Positions 10,401-21,441 of a stretch of 64,000 nucleotides of DNA are shown piece after piece (position 1 is the stretch's first letter; each line of letters starts with the position of its first letter). Source of the stretch: Rhododendron vialii. Lineage: Eukaryota > Streptophyta > Magnoliopsida > Ericales > Ericaceae. The DNA lies in contig NC_080568.1 in assembly GCF_030253575.1 (NCBI RefSeq), positions 34,715,501-34,779,500 of the forward strand, written 5' to 3'. Under the pieces are notes generated by a model. It worked only from the letters and a program-made list of their open reading frames with translations. It was not told the DNA's origin and ran no database searches. The position numbers were made by a program, and so were the translations under genes.

Positions 10401-12865
10401 CTTTCTCACGCCACTGGATCCAACAATGTGAAAGAGGGGGTCTTGAACCATCAATAACGGGTGCGGATTAGTGCTGCTTGAATATAACGAGGAAAATGTG
10501 TCAATTTATAGAAACAATTCGATATGCACTCTATTGGTTTGTGCCTGGTAGTACAGAATATAATTAGCTGTTTTAAATTTGTAATGAGAGGGATGGCGAG
10601 GAAGTGTGTGCCCTTAATAGGTTCTTTTGTATGTGGGCTTCTATCACTATTTTGGTATAAATCTTACAAAAGGGGTATCACCAGGATACCCTTGATGCAA
10701 GTGTTTATATGCATGCAGATGGAACTATAGGAATTCCTGATGAAAACTGGAGTTATGAAAGCCTTAGTAGATTGTTTTTGGCTCTGGGCTTTTTGCATGT
10801 TCATCAGCATAATCTGAAAAAAGAGAGAAAGAACCACCTTAGGAGGTTCTGATGTTTTTAAGTGGGCTATGCACCTGTGGCAATTTCTTAGCTTATGACA
10901 TCCTCTTATACTTTGAAGACAGGAATTTCTCTTTGATTGCATTATTGCATTCTTTGACTTTGGAATCACTTTTCATATGCCATTTTTGGCTAGGGCTTTA
11001 AACTAACGAAGCAAAGTCTGTGGAGATCCATACCAAGCTGGCAAGCAATCTCATCCAACAAGTCTGGACGTTTCATGTCCAACCAACAAAGCCTTGGCAT
11101 GCAGCTTGCCCAGCTCAGTCGAGATGCCTCTGCTGCAGTGAGTAGTCGTTTCTTTTGTCATTACAAGATTGAACAACTGGCCTTTTAAATGAGTGTAGGA
11201 ACTCTTCCAATGTCTTTTTTAAAATTGTACCTTTTTGTTTCTGTCAGGGTGCAGCTCGTCGTTTAACCACACAGAGAAAGAATCTGGAGGTTGTTGAATC
11301 AGTTGGAGCTGCGGGGAAATCTGATTTCAACCGATCGGTGAAGTACTTCCAACAAGAGGTGGACAAGTTTGACAAGTGTTTCCGAACAAATGCAATAATT
11401 CCTTAGTGTGACGTTTCTGTTTTTTTATCCAGTGGCTTGCTCAGTATACATATGCTTAACACTAATTACTCTTCATCTTTGGACGGTTTCAATCTCCAGA
11501 ATGGGTTTTCTGCCCCCCTTTTTCTCCTCATGCTATCCTCCTTCGTGGACAATAAATTCCCTGAAACTACCAAATTAATTGTTAAGTAACGTCGACGTCT
11601 ATGCTTGTCACACGGACCATCTCATTCATCGGGCAAAATTTTTTCATGAAGCTACCATATTAATTATTAAGTAAAGTCTAGCTCAAGAGCTCTTAGCTCC
11701 TTTATTCCATGCTCATTGGATTTTTGGGATTCTTTTTTGTTTGGTTGTATCCTTTGTATCCTAAACTGTTGGATGGTTTATATTTTCTCTCTTAATGAAA
11801 TGCTTGTGCATCCAAGCATATTTTTTTCTTCTAAATTTTGCTTCTTCAAGTAGAATTTCCTTCTCTGTGTTGCCGTTGTGATGTGGCCTGCCTGGCTTCC
11901 TTTGCTTAGTCCCTTTTTGTTTTCTACAAAAGGTTTAAGTGTTTATGATGGTATGGCTCAGGTAATTTGTTCTCTATATGCAGTTTCTCGATAAGGAGCT
12001 GGATGATATGGATGAGGATCTGGATTATAGAGCACTTCAAAATGGATTTGTATGTTTTTACTGGTTCTTTTGTTTCTGGCAATTTTTGGCTTATTAGAAT
12101 AAGTATGTTTAGAACCAACTATCCTGACAATTATTGGATACTGAATGATCTGCTTGTGACTCGCATACCTTGACCTGACACGAAGATATACATCTTATTA
12201 GGTTTTTGTGAGCTGGACCTTTTGTTTGAACTCATTAGGGTGGTTATAGTATTTTAGTAGCTGGACCTTTTGTTTGAACTCATTAGGGTGGTTTATAGTA
12301 TTTTAGTAGCTGGACCTTTTGTTTGAACTTTGTTAGGGTAAGCTTGCGTCTTGGACGCATGCGAAGCTGGCACGATATTACCATTTCATACTTTTTTTTA
12401 TCTTCTACTGCGTTGCATTTATTTCATGTTTATTTATCTAATAGGATTTTGTATAATCGACATAGTGGAGCAACTTATTTCCACTCAACTCCTGTACATA
12501 CTGTAACATTGTAATGAACAGGAATCCTGGAATGGTCAAAAGCACGCAATAACTTCATTATTAGATGGAAACAGAGAAATGAAATTTCATCTCAAGTATG
12601 TTAATCTGCTTTATGCTAAAGCTAAGAAGAACGATGAAACTTGTTCAAAAGTCTTTAGAAATGGAGATAAGACTCATTTGATTTTCTTTGGTTCATCTTT
12701 TGTTTGGTTTCTAAGGCGGTTCACCTCTAATTCTCAATGATGATTATTTCATTTACTTTGGAACAGGTTTCTGTCACTCCACTCTCTCTTTCACCACACA
12801 TTGAGTTGGAAACTCAAACAGCTGCTTCAGAATGGATTTCTGCTGCTCTTCACCTCGAACAATGA
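7469..12865 (+). CDS. SurE-like 5'-nucleotidase/phosphatase
   Basis: Ten exons: 7469-7764, 9236-9330, 9486-9553, 9637-9680, 9873-9950, 10040-10193, 10994-11137, 11248-11358, 11984-12049 and 12767-12865. They splice in phase to 384 residues. SurE proteins are metal-dependent phosphatases acting on nucleoside monophosphates and related substrates. After an N-terminal extension of about 62 residues comes KPIVLVTNGDGIESPGL, the metal-binding loop, then SVSGHSVTL, SGTPVDCVSLA and VISGINRGSSCG, all in SurE order. The first acidic residue of the usual N-D-D-G is Gly here (N-G-D-G); I recall this from one plant SurE subgroup (Arabidopsis At4g14930-like), which also shares the C-terminal SNQQSLG and AAGAARR segments. 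The ATG at 7469 directly follows a CT-rich leader and is the first in frame. Intron 1 (1.47 kb) holds a LINE relic; intron 9 holds a 3-copy tandem repeat. Confidence 0.93.
8520..8990 (+). mobile_element. RTE-type LINE relic in intron 1 of the SurE-like gene
   Basis: On the + strand, decayed reading frames give SIAETRLLWLMCGKTRR, then SVRNEDI and IEDKKRENRLGWL. This is the 3' end of the reverse transcriptase ORF of plant RTE-like non-LTR elements (typically RMLRWMCGxTRxDxIRNExI ... EDKxRExRLRWFGH). A stop codon after DIMKY and divergence throughout show it is old. The boundaries are approximate, and no poly-A or target duplication was identified. Confidence 0.75.
12211..12338. repeat. Three tandem copies of a ~48-bp unit in SurE intron 9
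   Basis: AGCTGGACCTTTTGTTTGAA followed by CTCATTAGGGTGGTTATAGTATTTTAGT appears twice almost unchanged; the third copy diverges after GAACT. The near identity indicates recent local duplication. Confidence 0.9.
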
Positions 12866-14860
12866 CCAACATAATCAGGGATTTCTGTACATGTGGAGAT
12901 GCAGTTTGTTGTTTTAGTTGTTGTTTCTTCATGCATCTCGGTTCTGGAATTAGCTGTCCTTTTCTTAGGGTTTTTTTTGCTTCTCTTATCCTCATTTCTC
13001 ATCTCAGTTAATTTTCAGGTTATTTTTTTTGCGTGAGGAGCAAATGCTTCCATCATTCATTTTTAGATTTGCCATGTTGTAGAATTCCTCCCTTTTTCTT
13101 CCTAGAGGACAAGATCGGCCCAGTTTGCTTTTCTGTATTTTTCTCGTTCTAGTCCCTTCAACAAGTAGTGGGTGATTTGGGAGGTTGTTGTTTGTGTAGT
13201 TGTTCCTACGATGTAATTGGAAACGGCTAGGTTGGAGTTATTTGATCCTGTGCTTGCCGGGTAGTTTTTCTCTCGATTTCCATTGTTGAATCTCTTACAT
13301 TTTATTATCCAGTTTTTTAAGAAGCAGCAATGAGGATGAATTGTTGATGAGAATTGTGCCATGACAGGAAATTTGTGTTTAGATTATGGTTGATGTGGTC
13401 CAATGACTTGTTTGTGTTAAAATTCCCTTTTGGTCTGTCCTTCGGAAAAAGGATGGAAGATCCTGGTTTTGAGTTGCATTAATTGAGCTCAGAATACGCA
13501 TATGAGTTGTATGCATGCTCTTTGATTTTTTGGTTTTTCTAGTCTAACCAGGTTGGCTAGAATAGATTCTTGCTCGGGTGGGTGCTAAAACTGAGTCGGC
13601 TTGGCCCATGTGTTGAAGTTTACTACTGAGTATGCAAAGGAATAGTATCTTCAAGGATTGGCCTTGCATTTGGATTCCTCCTTCATTGCTTTCGGATCAT
13701 GTTTGAAGACACTACTTCTTTACATTTGTACTCTTTTTGGTTCTCTTGTAAGAAGACAAAAAAGATTTGGAAATTGATTTTGGCACTCCATTTTGTGTCT
13801 TGATCATTTGAGAAAACAAAACTAAAAGTGAAGGGCCAAAATCACATCTCAGAAGATTTTTGTTATTTTTTTTGTTTCGGTAACTTAGGTATCCGGATCA
13901 GTTCACGCGAACGTCAGCTATTATGAAAAGAAGAGATTGAAAAGACTACCATTTGAGTAACTTTTACTTAATCCTTTTTCAAAAGCTTTGACGACATCAA
14001 TAACCACATGGGTACTACATGCCTTTCGGCATCCAATGTGGGCATGGGCTGCCACAATCCCAATCCTTGAATATGCCGATACATGGATACAAATATAGGA
14101 CCACTTCCTCCTTTTAATCTTTCATTCCCAATTTCCCATTCTCTATAGTAGGGTCTGGGTTATTGCATACATGAAGTGATCTATCTGTAGCATGAATATA
14201 CATGGTCACTACCAATACAACAGTAACCATATCCATATAATTCAGACAGACTTAAACCTTTGACAATGTATACAAAAAGTAGCTGCTTTCTGAAAACTTA
14301 TCATTGAAATAGTGGCCCCCCGTATACCTCCAAAAATCAAAGCAACTCCAGAGAGGACGTTATGCTATAAAACCATAACTCAAATCAAAAGCGGAAGAGA
14401 TCGGGGATGCTAATGCTCATAAATTAAATGCTCTTATGCTCTTATGAAAAGGTTCATGTGTCTACCCACTATGAAATGGGCGCACACCCACAACTTAGCT
14501 GGACCTACTTAGTAATTCTTCAGTAGTACTGAAATGTGCAAGGAAATAAGTAGTTCTTGAAGGTTGGAAGCTAAAGCCCAGTGATGTATCTCCAAGTGAA
14601 AAAAAGAACCCATAGCCCAGGTGGGCTACATTCTAAGAGGTCCAATTGTAGTCCCGAACGATGGCCCATTGGGCTACCTTGTCTGGCTTGGGGCGGGAAA
14701 TTACTGTAACACACACCTTTCTTTTTGCAAGACCAAAAATGGTGGATTGAATAGAACCAACTTAGTGACCACGATCTAACGGGGAACTCACCCGACATAG
14801 AAAGCTTGGACTTAAGCCACAGCTGATCTAACCGGGGAGAAAATATTGATCTATCACCAC
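12866..14860. other. SurE 3' UTR and intergenic spacer
   Basis: T-rich transcript-like sequence continues for a few hundred bases after the SurE stop. No exon, RNA gene or clear element was recognised from about 13400 to 14860. Confidence 0.45.
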
Positions 14861-15036
14861 GTCGTGGGCTCTATCACAAGGCCCCCACCGAAATGCAAGA
14901 TTAATTGGAGCCTCTTCTCCCAACTATCTGTTCCTAGTATTGAACTCAAGACCGGTGGGAGGAACAACCTTATGTTAGCTGCTCCAAGCCTCCAACCACT
15001 TGAACTACCACCTTGGTTGTTGGAAATCAAGGTGCT
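14861..15036 (-). mobile_element. Probable tRNA-derived SINE
   Basis: On the minus strand GGTGGTAGTTCAAGTGGTTG resembles an RNA polymerase III A box, and GGTCTTGAGTTCAATACTAGG about 55 bases downstream resembles a B box, the layout of plant tRNA-derived SINEs. The body continues downstream on the minus strand. The 3' end and target duplication are not clear, so the extent is approximate. It could also be a chance tRNA-like match. Confidence 0.45.
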
Positions 15037-15524
15037 AACAGTTGTACTGTACACCTGCTGCTCTCTCTCCCTCTCTGTATGTATTGATGAACTCGGTCTC
15101 TTATTTTCCATTGGAGTATCCCCGGATAAAAAATTGCGTGATCATTGTAATTATGATTAGACTCGAAAGGAGTTTGTTTTGGTTTCCCCCAGCATTCAAT
15201 TTCCAATCACATTTCTTAATTTTCAAAGTTTGATGCATATATGCGGTCTAATGTTCTTTATATTGTCTGGTTATCGGGGGTTGTATCCAAGCCACCTAAT
15301 TCTTCGGTAGGACACTCCACTATTCAATCATCACCTTACGTTTTTCCTCTCAATTCTTGCTCTCATAACTTTAATATTTTTTTTTTGATAGGCTCATAAC
15401 TTTATTAGTTTGGAATGCTTTCGGAAGCCAAAGGCGCTCTCACTTTAGCATGCGCATTTTGTGACTAAGTTAACTATGTAATGCAACATGAGTAAAATTT
15501 GAGATATTTGGCCAATAAGTTATG

Positions 15525-16248
15525 TCCGGATCAACCGGACAGGGGGGTCACGGTTGATAGATCACGGTCGTCAAATGGACGACCGTGAATAATTTAACTT
15601 TAAAAATAGTTGATAGATCACGATCGTCTTTTTTATTGTGTATAAATTCAATTTTTGACATACCTATTGTTAGGATCGTCACACACATGCACACGATTTA
15701 CGAGTAGAAAACAATAAAGAATCAATATAGAGATATACGTGATTCTCCAAAATCGGGTACGTCTACGGGAGCGAGAGCGGCTACTGTTATTTTATTATCA
15801 CAGTATGAAATAGGATTTACAACATAGAATATTTATACCTACTCTATTCTAACCCTAACCGGATTTGGCATGTATTCCAAAAATATCCCTGTACGATATC
15901 GTACCATACAGCGGGGGCGTTGTCCCCCGCACCTCCCAATTACGGAACGCTTGGGCCGAAGGCCCAATCTACTTTCACTAGATCATCGGCAATGGGCCAG
16001 ATGCCATCGCTCCACTCGTTTCGCTCCGGCATCTAGCTTTCTTTCTAGAACTCCTTAGTATCTCTTCATACTTAATATATGATCCACAGTTCTAACACCT
16101 ATTGATGTCTAGACAAGCTAATTTTTTGCGTAGATACATTATTTTGGAGGCCCTACAAGATGCATGGTTCGAATTTTCTAAAAAAAAATGCACGAAGGGG
16201 GCTCACATGGAGGCTGTCCGGACAGCCTCCTTGTCAGGTTGATCCGGA
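15525..16248. mobile_element. Foldback-type MITE, interrupted by a solo LTR
   Basis: Terminal inverted repeats TCCGGATCAACCGGACAGG (left) and TGTCAGGTTGATCCGGA (right) bound a noncoding element of about 290 bp once the inserted LTR and one copy of its target duplication are set aside. The interior motifs GTTGATAGATCACG and ATACCTAT/CCTATTGATGTC are shared with the foldback element at 24808-25160, so the two belong to one family. Its ends contain the CCGGA motif at both borders. Confidence 0.75.
15668..16097. mobile_element. Solo LTR (probably Ty1/copia type), a fossil
   Basis: A 430-bp unit starts TGTTAGGATC and ends GTTCTAACA, the TG...CA termini of an LTR, and is flanked by the 5-bp direct repeat CCTAT (15663-15667 and 16098-16102). 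No internal retroelement genes are present, so this is a solo LTR left by recombination between the two LTRs. The TGTTAG...CTAACA ends favour Ty1/copia. It inserted into an older foldback MITE, so it is the younger of the two; the unaltered 5-bp repeat also suggests a fairly young age. Confidence 0.8.
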
Positions 16249-17379
16249 AAGAACTTTTTCTCATCTTAAAATTTCCAATGAAGAAAGAAGAAGATATTAG
16301 TACAATATTTTGCATAATACCACAAAATTGAGATGATCGTTAATTACAGTGCAGTAAACGACATGTCGGTCTCAGTTTAGAACGAGAAACAACAAAATAT
16401 ATATATAATCTAAATAAGTACAAACATGCATACACATTAACAATTAATGCAGTCCTTTAATTAATTTGAGGATCGAGCTAGCTAGACTTATCCATGCATT
16501 AATTAATTAATGAATCTTAATTAGTAATAATTAGGACATGGAGCTAGCTAGCTAGCAGTACATAGTGTTTATGAGGAAAGAGCGACTTATAATTAGGAGG
16601 ACCAATGCCATAGGCAGCTGGCCCAGCTAGCGGGTTGAAAACATACTTGAGAGATTCTTGAAAACAGAAGATTCATACATGCATGACCTGCCCTTCAATA
16701 AATGCAAAGGTTGCGGCTTGCATGTACAAAAATGTTAATAAATGCCCTTTCTGTCATAGTAATATATACAAATTAAAAGCCCACAAACACAGTTTTAGAA
16801 CACAAACCCGGACGCGATTGTGTTCGGAGTCAATGTTCGATACATGTAGGACCCATATGCATCGAATGACTCGGGACGCATATATTTGTGTCAGGAGTTG
16901 TGTTTTTAAAGTTGTGTAGGTAGCATTAATTGCTTGCCCTACTCACTTTTTTATTGGGGCTTGCCTGGCTTCTAATGAGCGAGCACTCGCTAGCTAGTGA
17001 ACTATGAGATTATCCTCCTGGTGATTAATTTAATCCAAGTCGATCCGCTGACCATGAATATAATTGTACGTTCATATTGGAGATGATGTGAGCTAAGTAA
17101 TACTAGTAATTGAAGGGCAAATAAATAGAGTTCTTCACTCGAGAAATTAATGCATGATTCACTATATATTGAAATAAGTGAGACATACAAACAATAGAAT
17201 TAAACATTTTTATAGAGAGGACTCAAACTTGAAAGAAGCAGCAGATCCCCCACATCTTTATGGATTCTTCAATGAGCCCCAAACACTGCTCATTCAATAT
17301 TGAATCTATACTTGAATTAGCAACGTTTAGGTTTTCCAATCCTCCAGAAGTTGCTTGCACTTTGTTTGGAATAAAACAA
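16249..17379. other. Spacer and probable 3' UTR of the MYB gene
   Basis: No gene was seen. The stretch is rich in AATTAATTAA and GCTAGCTAGC runs. The part nearest 17379 would be the 3' UTR of the minus-strand MYB gene. Confidence 0.45.
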
Positions 17380-19362
17380 TTACATTGTAAATACCAACAT
17401 ATCATCACATGCATCTAGGGATTCCATTTGATTACTCGGCACTTGCGGATCGCGCGGATTTGACCCGGACGGAAAGCATGGCAGACTTGTTGTAATTAGG
17501 TCAACATGGGAACCAGATGAAGAATATGGTATGGCAGTATTGCAGTTGATGATCTCATCGTAAATGACCGTTTTGCCCTCGGTGTGCCATGGGATTGAAT
17601 TGTTGTTTAACATGCAGTGATTTTCAGGGTGATGATCACAGTTCATTGGCCATGAAGACCATTCATATGTAGGTGGGTTCAGAGGCACTGGGATTTGATC
17701 CTGTGGGGCAGGAACCAAATTAGGATCAAAAGTGATCTGATCAAACGGTTGTAGCACTGATATTGAGGTGGGAATATTGTAGACCTGGTTTTGTTGTGGA
17801 AATGGCATCCAATTAGGGTTTGCATTTACTGGGAAATAACCCTCAAAAGTGCCACTGAGATTGGGTGAATTAGGAAAGGGGGTTATTTCTAGAGGGAGGG
17901 CACGATGAGAGAGATTGAGCTTCTTCTTTATGCTTGAATTCCAAAAGTTCTTTACTTCGTTATCGGTTCTTCCTGGCAAATGCTTAGCTATTTGAGCCCA
18001 TCTGTACCCAGAAATGTCATTTTGCATCAAATTGCAAAGAGTTAACAATAATGGTAGGATTTACTGTTAATTACAAGGGTACACAAACAGATTTTTTTTT
18101 ATAACATGTAACACTTTTACTAGACTATAATTCAATTGAACTTCGAAATGTATAAATTTTGATTTAAACCCAACTTTTAATTTATTCCACTAGAATTCAA
18201 TTGAACTTTGAAACGCAGAAAATTCGATTTTAAACCAAACTTTGAATTAAAATTAATTCCAACTATAATTGTAACTCTTAAGTAGGTTTTTGTAAGGAAA
18301 TTTTGTTTGTAATGTAAAGATACGTAAACTAGTTGTATTTTTTGTACGGAAATACTATATATTCTTCCAGGATTTTCGTACGAAGGAATGCCAATGTTAT
18401 TTTGAAACTATAAGCCATATTAATTACTGTTCTCTTGAATGAAAGGTTGATGAATATGAGAATCATTTATCAAGTTATGTTCGTGTATCGTAAAGATTTT
18501 GTTATTTTAAATATTTGTTTGCGATTCAGATAATGAATAATATTGAACTTACCTATTGCCTAGAATGCTATGGAGTTGAATGATAAGAGCCGCTTCGGAA
18601 GAAGAGAAGCTTCCACGTTTTAAGTCAGGTCTCAAGTAATTTATCCATCTCAATCTGCAACTCTTCCCACATCTTTGAAGACCTGCATCCACCAATTACT
18701 AGATAAGGATGCACATGTATATATATAAATATATAACTATAGAATGAAATCCCCATGGAAGATTCAACCAAAGGTAAAGGGCTATATCTGGCTTTCACTA
18801 GTGGGGTACCACAAAGAGTTCCAAAGATGAGAAAAAAGAATGAAAATTAAGGAATTTGATCATTAATTTTAGACTTAGAAATTAAACTTTTATAGCAAAA
18901 ATATAGAAAGAAAACGATGAGAAAAAAAGAATGAAAGAAGATGAGATAGAACACCAAATTAAGATGCATGAGAAAGAAAGAAAGATTAAACATGTGAGGA
19001 TCGGAGCTAGATCCAAACAAATTAATCTGCTTTCATATTTCTTTTAGTAATTCTTTTCAAAGATCTTAATTAATAATTAGCTAGCTCGATCTATTTTAGT
19101 TACATATATGGTTCCACTTCAGGCATATACCATTTTGTACTTACTAGAACAAAATGTGGTTTTTTAGACACAATTAGATACAGTACTGGTGAGCAATATA
19201 TATATATATGTAGTGCACATGACATGGGAGAAGTAGAATCAGTACTGCTCTAGCTAGAGACTAAAACCTAATTGTAGATAATAAAGCCACACTAGAGAAG
19301 ATATGAAATACTGTGTTAATTAGAACTAGGGCAAGTGATCACCAACCAAGAAATATGAGCGT

Positions 19363-19417
<55 letters not shown>

Positions 19418-19547
19418 CCAGCAAGTCTAGGGACAGAGCTCCAGCAACCATGGCCATAGGTATATATGAATTTAACAAGTTTTTCATCTTCCTCTGGCGA
19501 CCATAGCCCCCTCTTCACATTTTGTTTGTTGCAGCATCTATGATTTC

Positions 19548-19551
<4 letters not shown>
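17380..19551 (-). CDS. MYB26: R2R3-MYB transcription factor, MYB26-like
   Basis: Three exons on the minus strand: 19419-19551, 18553-18682 and 17380-18001, spliced to 294 residues. R2 has Trp at 17, 37 and 57; R3 has Phe70, Trp89 and Trp108, the standard plant pattern. The intron positions (after AG at residue 45 and within Arg88) are the conserved R2R3-MYB sites. [40 protein letters not shown] and [17 protein letters not shown] are closest to Arabidopsis MYB26 (MALE STERILE 35), which drives secondary wall thickening in the anther endothecium; MYB67 is the likely alternative. The C-terminal half is Pro/Asn-rich and divergent, ending DDMLVFTM, an acidic-hydrophobic tail plausible for activation. 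Exon 1 is bracketed by microsatellites on both sides. A tandem duplication of about 70 bp lies in intron 2 (about 18119-18258). Confidence 0.93.
19366..19409. repeat. (GA)n microsatellite beside the MYB intron 1 donor
   Basis: About 22 AG dinucleotides lie only about 9 bp inside intron 1 from the exon 1 donor (sense strand reads CT repeats). Length changes here would sit right at the 5' splice site region. Confidence 0.95.

Positions 19552-19583
<32 letters not shown>
19551..19583. repeat. (TC)n microsatellite adjoining the MYB start codon
   Basis: About 16 TC dinucleotides touch the ATG at 19551, so on the sense strand a GA repeat runs directly into the start codon. A further GA tract lies at 19704-19722. 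Confidence 0.95.
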
Positions 19584-19584
<1 letters not shown>

Positions 19585-19808
19585 GGTGTGCAGTCAATGG
19601 CAGTCAAAGATCAGATGGCATTCTGAGGAGCTGTGGCGGGTGAGGGATATTGGGGATGATATCAACTGAGAGTACAATTAATGGGGTGTTGATGAATTTA
19701 ATGAGAGAGAGAGAGAGAGAGATATGTACCAAAAAGAGAAGGGCAAGGGCACCCCAAATAGGGTTTGAGGTTCAACTCTGAAATTTCCCACTGAAACTGT
19801 TGCATGGC

Positions 19809-19818
19809 TTATATATAA
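19809..19818 (-). promoter_or_regulatory. Putative TATA box of the MYB gene
   Basis: TTATATATAA, about 260 bp upstream of the ATG, is a good TATA box and would give a 5' UTR of roughly 230 nt. No other TATA-like element lies nearer. Confidence 0.5.
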
Positions 19819-19829
19819 CAAAAATGCTA

Positions 19830-20646
19830 CTCGCACAATAATTCAAGCACAAAACTAAACACAATTTCTCACGTACATGTGGACTCCACACACACATAAC
19901 TATGTGGAATATAAGCTGGTGGGTCCCACTAAATTCATCAGATTCCCTCATTACCCTCTTATTACGAAGTGATTTTCACACTTGCACATGCAACTGCAAA
20001 TATATATATATTCTTTCATTTTGTTTTAATCTGTACATGTCAAATTAAACTATCTTCTTCTGATAAATTTGGACCTCAAATCGAATCCTCAACTGATCTC
20101 AGAGATACCAATCTCACTATTCATTGGCAATAGGCCAATTAAAAAGGGAACAAAGTTGTGTATGTATCGACCCACAAAAGTTGATAACATGCACCTGAAA
20201 AAAATAAATAAAATTTCAACATGAAAACTTAGGGAAGAACAGCTTGGTCCTGGTTTAATTATCTTTTCATATAGCTCTCCTCATGTTGTTGAGCTAAGGA
20301 CCGACTATGTACAATACTTAATACTTTCCCATAATTTGAATCGCTTTAATCGATCGAAACTAATGTCATTTCCGATAAAATTTAATAAACAGTTTTATGC
20401 ATTATCTTTTAAAATTTTATGAAAAAAGTATATTATTTTTGTTTAAAAAAAAAAACATCAATTTCTTAGAAAGGACAATAATTATGAGCAGTATAAGATT
20501 GTAGTTACATTTGACGATGCATGAATAGTCGGCTAAGATAGCCCTTGACGTCATGGATCCCTCGAGGCAGTAACTGCATATAGTAAAAGGTCCACGCATC
20601 TAACGGCTGTGATTGGTTGCTCAGAGCACGTGGTATGTGGTCCATT
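19830..20646. other. Upstream region of the MYB gene and spacer
   Basis: AT-rich sequence without a recognised gene or element. ACGTCA (about 20548) and CACGTG-like AGCACGTGG (about 20627) motifs occur but have no supporting context. Confidence 0.35.
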
Positions 20647-21323
20647 GTTTTCCAGGGATCCGGGGGCCTGCTGCCCAGGAGGGCAAAGTAGCCCCTACCC
20701 AGCATGGTAAACGGCACCGTTTGGTTTAAAATAAAAATTTCTCATCCCCAACTTGCAATCCTATGTAGCAGAAATATGATTATGAGATCCTTAGAGACAA
20801 AATTTGATTATATCTCTTTAAAATAATATGATCAGAATAATAAGATCTTCATACCTGTACAACGGATTAAAAATTAAAGCACTTAATTTTTTAACTATAT
20901 TTTTTAATATATAAACCGTCTCAAAAAATTAAATGTGTAAATTTTAACTCCATTTGAATCGGTGCAAAGATCTTGTTAATATGACCAGAATAACAAGATT
21001 TTTGTATCGATTCAAACGGGGTGAAAATTTTCACACTTAAATTTTTTAGACTGTTTATATATTAAAAAATATAGTTAAAAAATTAAGTGTTTTAATTTTT
21101 AATCCGTTTGTACGGGTGTGAAAATCTTATTATTCTGATCATATTATTCTAAAGAGACATAATCAAATTTTGTCTCTAGGGCTCTCATAATCACATTTCT
21201 GCTCCATAAGATTGCAAGTTGGTGGTGAGGAATTTTTATTTTAAACCAAACGGTGCCGTTTACCATGCTGGGTAGGGGCTACTGTGCCCTCCTGGGCAGC
21301 AGAGCCCCCGGATCCGTTTTCCA
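20647..21323. mobile_element. Long-TIR foldback element, Mutator-like
   Basis: Two arms of about 300 bp are inverted copies of each other around a centre near 20985. The left begins GGATCCGGGGGCCTGCTGCC and the right ends with the inverse, GCCCCCGGATCC. GTTTTCCA flanks both sides (20647-20654 and 21316-21323); counting one further base gives a 9-bp duplication with a single mismatch, so Mutator is preferred over hAT. There is essentially no unique interior and no transposase frame. Arm identity is high, with scattered substitutions such as AAAGTAGCCCC versus the inverse of GGGGCTACTGTG. Confidence 0.85.
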
Positions 21324-21337
21324 ATACGACACGAAAA

Positions 21338-21441
21338 TTTATTTGGTGGTCTTCGAGCACCCGCCACGTGATGCCCAGCATCCAGGGCCACCCTTGACTG
21401 TTCGGGGGCTTAAAGTGCAAAATTAAAAATGAGGCCCTTTT
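21338..21441. repeat. Direct repeat left of the CACTA element
   Basis: TTTATTTGGTGGTCTTCGAG through GTTCGGGGGCTTAAAGTG to GAGGCCCTTTT is about 80% identical to 22868-22975 and ends exactly where the CACTA element begins. It contains CAGGGCCACCCTTG, which resembles a hAT-type terminus. Confidence 0.8.

Noticed and set aside
15870-16058. 62-residue open frame
   Set aside because: Lies within the solo LTR and has no domain.
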